Source: Stramenopiles sp. TOSAG23-3 | Lineage: Eukaryota; Sar | Assembly: GCA_900128585.1 (NCBI GenBank) | Contig: LT642588.1 | Location: 1 to 13,286, forward strand | Reading direction: 5' to 3' | DNA length: 13,286 nt | Shown here: piece after piece, positions 6,748 to 13,286 of the stretch | Layout: each line of letters begins with the position of its first letter | Position numbering within the stretch: position 1 is the first letter of the stretch | Notes under the pieces: model-generated | What the model was told of the DNA's origin: nothing | Databases searched by the model: none | Seen by the model: the letters and a program-made list of their open reading frames with translations, nothing else | Program-made: the position numbers and the translations under genes

Positions 6748-7753
6748 ATCATTATTATTATATAATACGAGGACTATAGCAGCTAGACAATATTTTTATT
6801 ATTATAAAATAAGTGATAATAATAATAATTATTTTTTCATTAGACTGTACACCACCTAATTTCATTTTATTATTAACTAGGACTACTAACTCACTATTTA
6901 CTAGACTTTAAATAAACGACTTTCATAGTCTGTCTATTATAATCTAAAATATATAGTTATATTTTAAATTCTTTACTTATAATCCACCAAAACCAATTAT
7001 CATAAACATCCTTAAAATAATTATACCTTAAATGGTTTAAAGAATAATCATAACCCTAACAATAACCCTAATATTTATTAAAAAAAAATAATAAAAATGG
7101 AAAAGTTTTTCATCTTTTTGGTTTCCGTAGATAGGCATTCTGACAATTTGTCTATAAAATACAAGTATATGAATTTCATCTTATATGAGTGGCTGTGATG
7201 TGAGATGCTGCGATTTGATTATTCCTGCTGTGTGATGATAGACAAATGAATTCTCTGTAAAAGCTGTTATTTCAATACAAATGAATTAAAAGAATTATTA
7301 ATAGAATAGTATAATTTAATATAAGTACGAATATTTGTATTTTACATAATCATACAAGCTATTCATCGTACTTTAATAAATAGTTAAAATACATACTATA
7401 GTGTTACAACATATTGCCCCTGTTTCCTTTGTCCTGTATCCTTGTATAATTTAAATTTAATTGTGACAATATGAAAGTATAATAGGAAGAAGAGTCCGTC
7501 CTCTCCTCTCCTCTCATCCATCGATCAAAACCAGACAACAGAGAAAGAAGCACAGAAGAAGCAAAGAAGAGAGAAGAAGAGGGAGAAAAATAAAATATAA
7601 TATTTTTTTATATAAATGTACTGTATGAACACAAAAAAAATAATAATAATAAAATAATAATAAATAATAGAAAAAAGCAGAGATCAATTTTAAATTAGTC
7701 CATCCTAGGAGTACTTAGACCAACTACTTTCTACATGTAAAGAATGATTGAAA

Positions 7754-7867
7754 GTAAGGGAAAGAGTGTGTTAGTTCGTGTTGGTGTGCATCTTTGTCCT
7801 TTTTAAAGTTGTTTCGATTGTTCGTGCGATTGATTGTGTTTTTGTTTGTCCGTGTTTTGTTTCATAG
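7754..7867 (+). other. Possible 5'-UTR intron of RPB2
   Basis: A donor-like AAA|GTAAGG at 7754 and an acceptor-like TTTGTTTCATAG ending at 7867 frame a 114-nt G/T-rich stretch in the leader. The pyrimidine-rich run before the acceptor is good. The length and G/T-rich start resemble the candidate before the SPFH gene. Inferred from consensus only. Confidence 0.3.
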
Positions 7868-7950
7868 CAACGGCCGTCCGTCTTCCTTGTTCCACAAGGT
7901 TCTTTTGATTATTTGACAAGTAGTACGACCGCACCGCCGAAGCTTCAGTG

Positions 7951-10900
7951 ATGCCTTTCGACGACGAAGACTTGGAGTTGAGTGACACGGAGTTCGATGA
8001 CTTTGGTGAAGGGGAGATAGGAGGCGGTGTAGACGATGGGGCGGAGCATGGGAATGCATCCGACCAGCCGATCAACTCAGAGCACGTTTGGGTTGTCATT
8101 ACAAAGTTTTTCGACGAAAGGGGTTTGGTGAAGCAGCAGCTCGACTCGTTCAATCAGTTCCTGAGCGACACGCTCCAGACTGCAGTAACGGAACTGAAGA
8201 GGCACGACATTTACCCGCAGAACCAGTACATGCCGGGGGACGACGACGACGAGGAGGACGAGCAAGCCTACTACCGCGTCACGTTCGGGCAAGTGTACCT
8301 GGGCAACCCGACGAACACCGAGCACGACGGCACGTCCAGGACCTTTGACCCCCGCGAGGCTAGGCTAAGGAACCTTACGTACGCGGCCCCCCTGTACGTG
8401 GACGCCGAGGGCACGTGGTACAAAACGGAGACCGACCGGGCGGTACGGAGAGAGCGCATACAGAACGACCTGGACCCGGATACGATGCAGAGCACCAGAA
8501 AAATTGACAAGCAATTCATAGGGAATGTGCCCATCATGCTTCGGTCTGATTTTTGTGTTCTGCACAACAAGAACGACAACCAGCTTACCGAGTTGGGGGA
8601 GTGCATCTACGACCAAGGCGGCTACTTCATTATCAACGGGGGAGAGAAGGTCATAGTTGCCCAGGAGCGCCTGAACAACAACACCGTGTACTGCTTCAAG
8701 AAGAAGCCGCGGGAAAAGTTCACGTGGACGTGCGACATTCGCTCCGCCGTGCCCGGCAACACGCGCCCGCCGCAGGCCGTGCTCCTGGAGATGTATCGCA
8801 AAAGCCCGAACGGCCAAAGCCACGAGGGCAACCAAATCTACTGCACCCTGCCTTACATGCGTACGTCGATCCCGGTCGTTATCGTCTTTCGCGCGCTCGG
8901 GTTCGAGGCCGACAAGGAAATTTTGCAGCTCATTTGCTACGATTTCAGGGACACGGAAATGATGGAGCGCTTCAGGCCGTCGTTGGAAGAGGCCGCTGTC
9001 ATTAAATCGCAAGACCAGGCTTTGGATTACATTGGCAAGCGTGGGAGCGCCGTGAACGTCAGTCGCTCCGAGCGCATCAAGTACGCCAAAAAGTCGGTGC
9101 TGCAGAGAAATTTTCTGCCCCACATGAGTCAAAGAAAAGGCAAGGAGAAGGAAAAGGCTTACTTTCTGGGGTACATGGTCAACAAACTGCTCCGATGCTC
9201 CCTGGGGCGCCTGGAGGAGGACGACCGTGACCACTACGCAAACAAGCGGTTGGATCTGGCGGGGCCGTTGATGGCGCAATTGTTTCGTGGCTTGTTCAAG
9301 CAACTGACGACGGAAATGCATAAGTATATGAAAAAACAAATAGACCAAGGCAAACAGATCAACCTTGGAAATGCTTTGCGGGGCAGCACCATTACCTCAG
9401 GTTTGCGTTACTCCTTGGCAACTGGGAATTGGGGAGAACAAAAGTCCGCCAACGCCGGGGGCGTCAAGGCTGGCGTAGCCCAGGTACTCCAGCGTTTGAC
9501 GTTTATGGCCTCCCTTTCGCACCTGCGGCGTATCAATACGCCCTTGGCGCGGTCGGGAAAGCAAGCAAGGCCTCGCCAATTGCACAACACCCACTGGGGG
9601 ATGATATGCCCCGCGGAGGTACCCGAAGGACAGTCCGTCGGGCTGGTCAAGAATTTGTCGTTGATGAGCTACGTGTCCGTCGGCCAGAACCCCGAGAACG
9701 TTATTGAGATGCTTTCCGAGTATGGTTTGGAGAGCTTGGGGGAGGTCAATCCCGACGACATTAAGACGGACTCGAAAGTGTTTGTGAATGGAAAATGGGT
9801 CGGAATCACCAAAAAACCGAAAGATCTTGTCCACGCCTTCCGTGACTTTCGCCGTAGTGGCAAGGGGGATGGTATGGACACCACCGACATCGAGACCTCG
9901 GTCGTGCGTGATATGCAAATGCAGGAAGTCCGTTTGTACACCGACGCAGGGCGCACGATGCGCCCCCTGTTTATTGTACAAGACGGGGACCTTTTGATAA
10001 AGAAGAGCCATATAGACAAATTGAAGGACCCACAGGACCCTTTGAATTTCAGCGGCTTGGTGCAGGAAGGGTTGATCGAGTACGTAGACACAGCGGAAGA
10101 AGAGACCATCATGATTGCCATGGACAGGGACGAGCTTACCACGGGAAAGTATTCGAATACCTACACCCACTGTGAAATTCACACGGCAATGCTTCTCGGT
10201 ATCTGTGCGTCTATAATTCCATTTCCAGACCACAACCAGTCTCCAAGAAACACGTACCAGAGCGCTATGGGAAAGCAGGCCCTTGGCGTGTATGCTTCGA
10301 ACTACCAAGTGCGGATGGACACATTGGCGCACGTTCTTTACTATGCTCAGTCCCCTCTAGTCACGACGCACAGTATGGAGTACATGCACTTTCGATTCTT
10401 ACCCGCTGGTATCAACTCGATTGTTGCAATTATGGTTTACGGAGGCTACAACCAAGAAGATAGTGTCCTGTTCAACCAGTCGGCCCTTGACCGAGGGTTT
10501 TTCCGTTCCATGTTCTATCGAACTTTCAACGATTGCGAAGAAGGCGAACAGTCGTCGGATTCGAGTTCAATGACCTTGTTTGAAAAGCCAACGCGGGACT
10601 GCACGGGGCTGAAACAGGGGAGTTACGAGAAATTGGAAGACGATGGGCTTGTCGCCCCCGGGTCGCGTGTTTCATCAAACGACGTGTTGATTGGGAAAAC
10701 GAGCCCGAAGACGACGCTAGTCGATGCATCGCAGAAGCGCCGGATCGACCGGAAAGACGAATCCACGACCATGAGGTCCAACGAAAGTGGGATTGTCGAC
10801 AAGGTCATGATTACTACGAACAAGAAGGGTTACAAGTTTGCAAAAGTGCGAATACGTAACATCAGGATCCCGCAAGTCGGGGACAAGTTTGCCAGTAGGC

Positions 10901-11643
10901 ACGGGCAAAAGGGTACCATGGGAATGGCGTATGGGCAAGAGGACATGCCTTTCACACAGGACGGTATTGTTCCAGACATTATTGTGAACCCCCATGCCAT
11001 TCCTAGTCGTATGACGATTGGGCACTTGGTTGAATGTTTGTTGAGTAAAGTAGGCGCGCTGTCGGGAGAAGAGGGTGACGCATCCCCTTTTTCGGATCTG
11101 ACTGTCGAAAATGTTTCCCAAACGTTGCACGACTACGGTTACCAGAAGCGTGGCAACGAGCAAATGTACAACGGTCACACGGGCATGCCGCTACACGCAA
11201 AGATATTTTTGGGCCCTACGTACTACCAGCGCCTGAAGCATATGGTCGACGATAAAATCCACAGTCGGGCCAGGGGCCCCGTGGTCGGGCTGACGAGGCA
11301 GCCATTAGAAGGTCGCGCGAGAGGAGGTGGTCTGCGCTTTGGTGAGATGGAACGTGATTGTATGATTTCACACGGGTCAACTGCATTCCTTCGCGATCGC
11401 ATGTTTTGGAATTCGGACCCATACCGGGTGCACGTTTGCGATCAGTGCGGGCACATGTGCGAGGCGAACTTGGACACGCAGAAATTCCTTTGCAAAGCGC
11501 CGTCGTGCAAAAATTTGGACGTGTCGTTTTCGCAGGTCCACATTCCTTACGCGTGCAAATTATTGTTCCAGGAACTAATGGCCATGTCGATTGTTCCTCG
11601 AATTTTTACGCATCGTGAAGACGCCGAGACTTTTTCCAATTAA
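7951..11643 (+). CDS. RPB2: DNA-directed RNA polymerase II second-largest subunit
   Basis: This 1230-residue protein, near the usual 1170-1230, forms half of the Pol II active centre in the nucleus, where mRNA is made. After a short acidic N-terminus the lobe/protrusion part includes CIYDQGGYFIINGGEKVIV (about 218-236). The fork has SHLRRINTPLARSG, then HNTHWGMICPAEVPEGQS. NTP-contacting R766 and Y769 lie in PRNTYQSAMGKQ. The hybrid-binding motif GGYNQEDS places E836/D837, and GDKFASRHGQKGTMG places K979, R983 and K987; R1020 follows in IPSRM. All these numbers equal the yeast Rpb2 numbers. The C-terminal clamp has RQPLEGRARGGGLRFGEMERD and a zinc site at C1163, C1166, C1181 and C1186. The second Cys pair is C-x4-C where yeast and human have C-x2-C. 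The start is ATG 7951 with G at -3; the GTG just before it is not needed. The stop is TAA. No introns in the coding region. It is clearly Pol II, and no viral-type truncation is seen. Confidence 0.98.
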   Translation: MPFDDEDLELSDTEFDDFGEGEIGGGVDDGAEHGNASDQPINSEHVWVVITKFFDERGLVKQQLDSFNQFLSDTLQTAVTELKRHDIYPQNQYMPGDDDDEEDEQAYYRVTFGQVYLGNPTNTEHDGTSRTFDPREARLRNLTYAAPLYVDAEGTWYKTETDRAVRRERIQNDLDPDTMQSTRKIDKQFIGNVPIMLRSDFCVLHNKNDNQLTELGECIYDQGGYFIINGGEKVIVAQERLNNNTVYCFKKKPREKFTWTCDIRSAVPGNTRPPQAVLLEMYRKSPNGQSHEGNQIYCTLPYMRTSIPVVIVFRALGFEADKEILQLICYDFRDTEMMERFRPSLEEAAVIKSQDQALDYIGKRGSAVNVSRSERIKYAKKSVLQRNFLPHMSQRKGKEKEKAYFLGYMVNKLLRCSLGRLEEDDRDHYANKRLDLAGPLMAQLFRGLFKQLTTEMHKYMKKQIDQGKQINLGNALRGSTITSGLRYSLATGNWGEQKSANAGGVKAGVAQVLQRLTFMASLSHLRRINTPLARSGKQARPRQLHNTHWGMICPAEVPEGQSVGLVKNLSLMSYVSVGQNPENVIEMLSEYGLESLGEVNPDDIKTDSKVFVNGKWVGITKKPKDLVHAFRDFRRSGKGDGMDTTDIETSVVRDMQMQEVRLYTDAGRTMRPLFIVQDGDLLIKKSHIDKLKDPQDPLNFSGLVQEGLIEYVDTAEEETIMIAMDRDELTTGKYSNTYTHCEIHTAMLLGICASIIPFPDHNQSPRNTYQSAMGKQALGVYASNYQVRMDTLAHVLYYAQSPLVTTHSMEYMHFRFLPAGINSIVAIMVYGGYNQEDSVLFNQSALDRGFFRSMFYRTFNDCEEGEQSSDSSSMTLFEKPTRDCTGLKQGSYEKLEDDGLVAPGSRVSSNDVLIGKTSPKTTLVDASQKRRIDRKDESTTMRSNESGIVDKVMITTNKKGYKFAKVRIRNIRIPQVGDKFASRHGQKGTMGMAYGQEDMPFTQDGIVPDIIVNPHAIPSRMTIGHLVECLLSKVGALSGEEGDASPFSDLTVENVSQTLHDYGYQKRGNEQMYNGHTGMPLHAKIFLGPTYYQRLKHMVDDKIHSRARGPVVGLTRQPLEGRARGGGLRFGEMERDCMISHGSTAFLRDRMFWNSDPYRVHVCDQCGHMCEANLDTQKFLCKAPSCKNLDVSFSQVHIPYACKLLFQELMAMSIVPRIFTHREDAETFSN

Positions 11644-12191
11644 AATTTTGGTTCTTGCACACTTGCGAAACGGCGAACTGTTTTCTTTTTCAAACAAAAT
11701 TAATTGTTAATTTGGAAGTATTTGTTCTTTTTTAAATAATAATCTCTCACATCTATGATTTATAAATTAAAAAAAAAAAGTTATGTATCATGAGGAAGGG
11801 TTGGATTTGAAGCAGTATTTGATTTAAAATGAGAGTCTTAAAACATACTAATATATTTTATTTTTTTTCATGAGGAAGCTAAATTTAATTACTTAAATAT
11901 AACAGCCAATTTTCTTGTTCTTGTATCATATCATAAGATACGTATGTTATGAAAAACACGAATGTTATGATATCTCAAATATATGATTTTTAATTTTATA
12001 TAATCTATGAAACATTTGGACTTATGATTTTAATAATTTGTATATAAAAGTGTGTAGATAACTGAATTTAGATTTTTTTAAAATTTCAGGGTAATAATTT
12101 TAGATAAACTGAATTAAATTAGGTTTTTAAAAATATATTTACAAGTAATTAATATGATATGTTTTTTTACTATCATATAGTGGCGCGTAGT
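11644..12191. other. Convergent AT-rich 3' spacer
   Basis: This spacer lies between the ends of RPB2 (+) and the coiled-coil gene (-) and is extremely AT-rich. It contains dispersed repeat copy B, the word tcatgaggaag twice (11788-11798 and 11868-11878, 80 bp apart), and two imperfect 13-bp direct repeats (acgtatgttatga at 11940-11952, acgaatgttatga at 11958-11970). An 8-bp AT-only stem at 12152-12159/12171-12178 lies just past the stop of the leftward gene. No gene is visible. Confidence 0.5.
11871..11930 (+). repeat. Dispersed repeat, copy B (3' flank of RPB2)
   Basis: It starts tgaggaagctaaatttaatt, identical over 20 bp to 591-610, then continues with acttaaata, aacagcc and attttcttgtt in the same order as copy A, with gaps of 1-4 bp. 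It lies about 230 bp past the RPB2 stop, in the same orientation relative to the gene as copy A. Here it has no open frame, which suggests an untranslated or mobile sequence instead of shared coding DNA. Confidence 0.7.
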
Positions 12192-12920
12192 TCAAAAGGT
12201 TGTCTTTGCAGAATTCCTTGCGAGTCTCACGTCGTTCACAAACTGTTTCTCGAACATATCTATCATGCGTTCTGCCTGCAATTCCAACTGTTGCCTCGAC
12301 GAGGCTATTATTCGCGCAGCGTATTGCTCCACAGCTTTAATTTCATGATCGTACTGCATCGATATCTGTTTCTCTACTGCTCTTCGGATGGGACGCGACA
12401 TTCGGTCTATATCCTTCTTAATCTGTGAGGTATTCTTCCTCTGCACTTCCAAACTATGGGTCATTTTGTCTTGCAATTCTTTCTGCATCTTTGTTTGGCT
12501 CGATTTCAGGTCGGAAAGGGCAATGCGAAGAGAACTAAGTTCGCTAATCTGTCGAATGATTTTAGACCTCGTCTTTATCCTAGTTTCTTCCAAGGTCAGC
12601 AAGATTTCGGACTTGTTATGAAAAATTGCCCCTAACAAAAGGTTCCTGGATGCTAACTTTCGCTTGAGCAAAGCTTGGTCGCGCGAGTCTTCCTGCTCAA
12701 AAGCTACGTACCTGGCTATTCGCCCAGCGTCGCGTTCAGACTTGAGCTTTAAATGTTCAAATACCATTTTTTCCACATCTTCCAATATTTCTAACCGCTT
12801 TTTTATCTGCACATAAAGCTTGATCTTTCGCCTCACCCTCACTATGTCTTTGTGGTATTGGTTTAGCACTGCCTGCAAGTCTACTTGGCCAATACCAAAA
12901 GCCACTTCTTCGCCTTTCAT
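12192..12920 (-). CDS. Basic coiled-coil protein (unknown function), N-terminus uncertain
   Basis: From the first clean Met the protein has 242 residues and is almost entirely helical and highly charged, with heptad-like stretches at about 15-65, 105-165 and 170-225. It has no membrane span, few cysteines and an excess of Lys/Arg. I recognise no family; a structural or scaffold role is possible but unproven. The stop is TGA. The frame, with coding-like composition, continues upstream of this Met for 37 codons (including NLFFKKNVNEFLGDCLRH and ETPGFKERR) to an in-frame TAA at 13032-13034. Beyond that the same frame runs 15 more codons back to ATG at 13074-13076 and 13077-13079. The true start is therefore probably upstream and hidden by a short intron, or the gene is broken. 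It is convergent with RPB2. Confidence 0.65.
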   Translation of the reverse strand: MKGEEVAFGIGQVDLQAVLNQYHKDIVRVRRKIKLYVQIKKRLEILEDVEKMVFEHLKLKSERDAGRIARYVAFEQEDSRDQALLKRKLASRNLLLGAIFHNKSEILLTLEETRIKTRSKIIRQISELSSLRIALSDLKSSQTKMQKELQDKMTHSLEVQRKNTSQIKKDIDRMSRPIRRAVEKQISMQYDHEIKAVEQYAARIIASSRQQLELQAERMIDMFEKQFVNDVRLARNSAKTTF

Positions 12921-13079
12921 ACGGCGCTCCTTAAAACCTGGGGTTTCGTGCCGCAGACAGTCTCCGAGGAACTCATTTACATTCTTTTTGAAGAATAAGT
13001 TTTCAATTGCTCCCGCCGTTTCTTTTTTTCTTTATGATTGAGGAAGTGAACTTGTTTCATTTCGTCTGCCAATCATCAT
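12921..13079 (-). other. Probable 5' coding extension of the coiled-coil gene, with one in-frame TAA
   Basis: In frame with the CDS this segment reads, from the two ATGs at 13079-13074, MMIGRRNETSSLPQS, then TAA (13034-13032), then RKKETAGAIENLFFKK onward without a break. A GT-AG stretch of exactly 30 nt at 13022-13051 (a multiple of three) spans the stop and would keep the frame if spliced. The alternative is a 15-codon upstream ORF followed by initiation at 12920. Confidence 0.4.
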
Positions 13080-13286
13080 TTTTATTATAAATAAGGATAA
13101 TATTATTGTTATTTCGCCTTCTTCTTCTATCTCTTCTTTTCTGCTGGCAACAACAACAACAACAACAATATCAAAATATCTCCTCATACACACAGCAGAC
13201 ACAAAAGACTGACTACGGTAGAAACTAATAAATAAAACACCGGAAGAACCGTACGCACCTCGTAATAAAAATACTAAATATAATAA
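13080..13286 (-). promoter_or_regulatory. Putative promoter/leader of the coiled-coil gene
   Basis: This is the upstream flank of the leftward gene, running to the window edge. Read in the sense of that gene it contains a G/T-rich stretch (gtgtctgctgtgtgtatg), then (GTT)7, then a purine-rich block with agaagag and agaagaagaagg, then AT-rich sequence before the first ATG. The order of G/T-rich and GA-rich blocks recalls the leaders of RPB2 and the SPFH gene. No defined core promoter. Confidence 0.35.
13148..13168. repeat. Trinucleotide microsatellite (caa)7
   Basis: Seven perfect tandem copies of caa lie in the upstream flank of the coiled-coil gene. On that gene's sense strand they read (gtt)n or (ttg)n. 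A simple-sequence repeat. Confidence 0.95.

Larger units (their letters stand above)
6501..7950. other. AT-rich divergent spacer with putative promoters, including RPB2's
   Basis: This 1.45-kb spacer lies between the four-span protein (-) and RPB2 (+). From the left it holds a moderately GC-rich leader to about 6640; a T-rich tract; the 10-mer aatacgagga at 6764-6773; two CCCTAA-type motifs at about 7051-7071; a 10-bp inverted repeat at 7146-7155 and 7238-7247 around a GC-richer 80-nt stretch; a CT repeat at 7500-7515; a GA-rich block at about 7540-7587; and a G/T-rich RPB2 leader from about 7760. No ATG occurs between 7747 and the RPB2 start. No core promoter can be placed reliably. Confidence 0.55.

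Noticed and set aside
7306-7399. Interleaved short inverted repeats (atagtat/atactat, aagtacga/tcgtactt, gtatttta/taaaatac) suggesting a pseudoknot
   Set aside because: Stems are 7-8 bp, AT-rich and mutually incompatible in part; expected by chance in this base composition.
8365-9348. 327-codon open frame antisense to RPB2
   Set aside because: It lies wholly opposite a highly conserved gene, with composition dictated by RPB2 codons; no domain, start context or independent support.
9397-10332. 311-codon open frame antisense to RPB2
   Set aside because: Same reasoning: a shadow of the RPB2 reading frame with no recognisable protein features.
7951-11643. RPB2 from an integrated giant virus
   Set aside because: The protein is full length, has yeast-like numbering at all catalytic sites and strong Pol II-specific similarity. 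No viral genes are nearby and the flanks are ordinary spacers.
12152-12178. Hairpin just past the coiled-coil stop as a transcription terminator
   Set aside because: It is an 8-bp stem of almost only A and T with an 11-nt loop, and eukaryotic Pol II genes do not use such terminators.
12192-13079. Reassigned stop codons (ciliate-like code) to explain the TAA in the coiled-coil gene
   Set aside because: TAA ends RPB2, the symporter, the SPFH gene and the four-span protein gene at sensible places, so TAA is a true stop here.

Overview
This is nuclear DNA from a eukaryote, most likely a free-living protist or unicellular alga. The anchor is a complete, uninterrupted gene for RPB2, the second-largest subunit of RNA polymerase II, 1230 codons long and close to the yeast and animal proteins. 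Genes have mixed, fairly GC-rich composition, while the spacers are strongly AT-rich and full of homopolymers and microsatellites. Long ORFs without introns, Kozak-like starts, spacers of 0.3-1.45 kb and no operon structure rule out bacteria, archaea and a nucleomorph-type compact genome. The window gives no reliable way to name the lineage. All stop codon types appear (mostly TAA), so the standard genetic code is assumed.

Layout: (1) 1-442 (+), the 3' part of a small Cys-rich protein with tandem His/Gly peptide repeats, probably running off the left edge, followed by a possible out-of-frame last exon. (2) 774-2804 (-), a sodium:solute symporter (SLC5/SSF family). (3) 2805-4125, an AT-rich divergent spacer holding a short coding-like island, a microsatellite and a perfect 20-bp inverted repeat. 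(4) 4126-5487 (+), a membrane-anchored SPFH/Band 7-like protein with a long helical tail. (5) 5799-6500 (-), a four-span membrane protein of unknown function with a His/acidic tail. (6) 6501-7950, a second AT-rich divergent spacer. (7) 7951-11643 (+), RPB2. (8) 12192-12920 (-), a basic coiled-coil protein whose reading frame continues upstream beyond its first usable Met and is then broken by one in-frame TAA. (9) 13080-13286, the putative promoter/leader of that gene.

The six genes alternate strand strictly (+ - + - + -). They form three convergent pairs with short 3' spacers (about 0.31-0.55 kb), separated by two long divergent spacers (1.32 and 1.45 kb) that must hold the promoters. The genes share no obvious pathway: one transcription enzyme, one transporter, two other membrane proteins and two unknowns. 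I see no mobile-element proteins, tRNA, rRNA, CRISPR array or defence system.

The points most worth following are: the repeat protein and its out-of-frame repeat copy; a roughly 60-bp sequence shared by two 3' flanks 11 kb apart; the perfect inverted repeat at 3303-3350; the in-frame stop upstream of the coiled-coil gene; and similar G/T-rich 5' leaders that may contain short untranslated introns.
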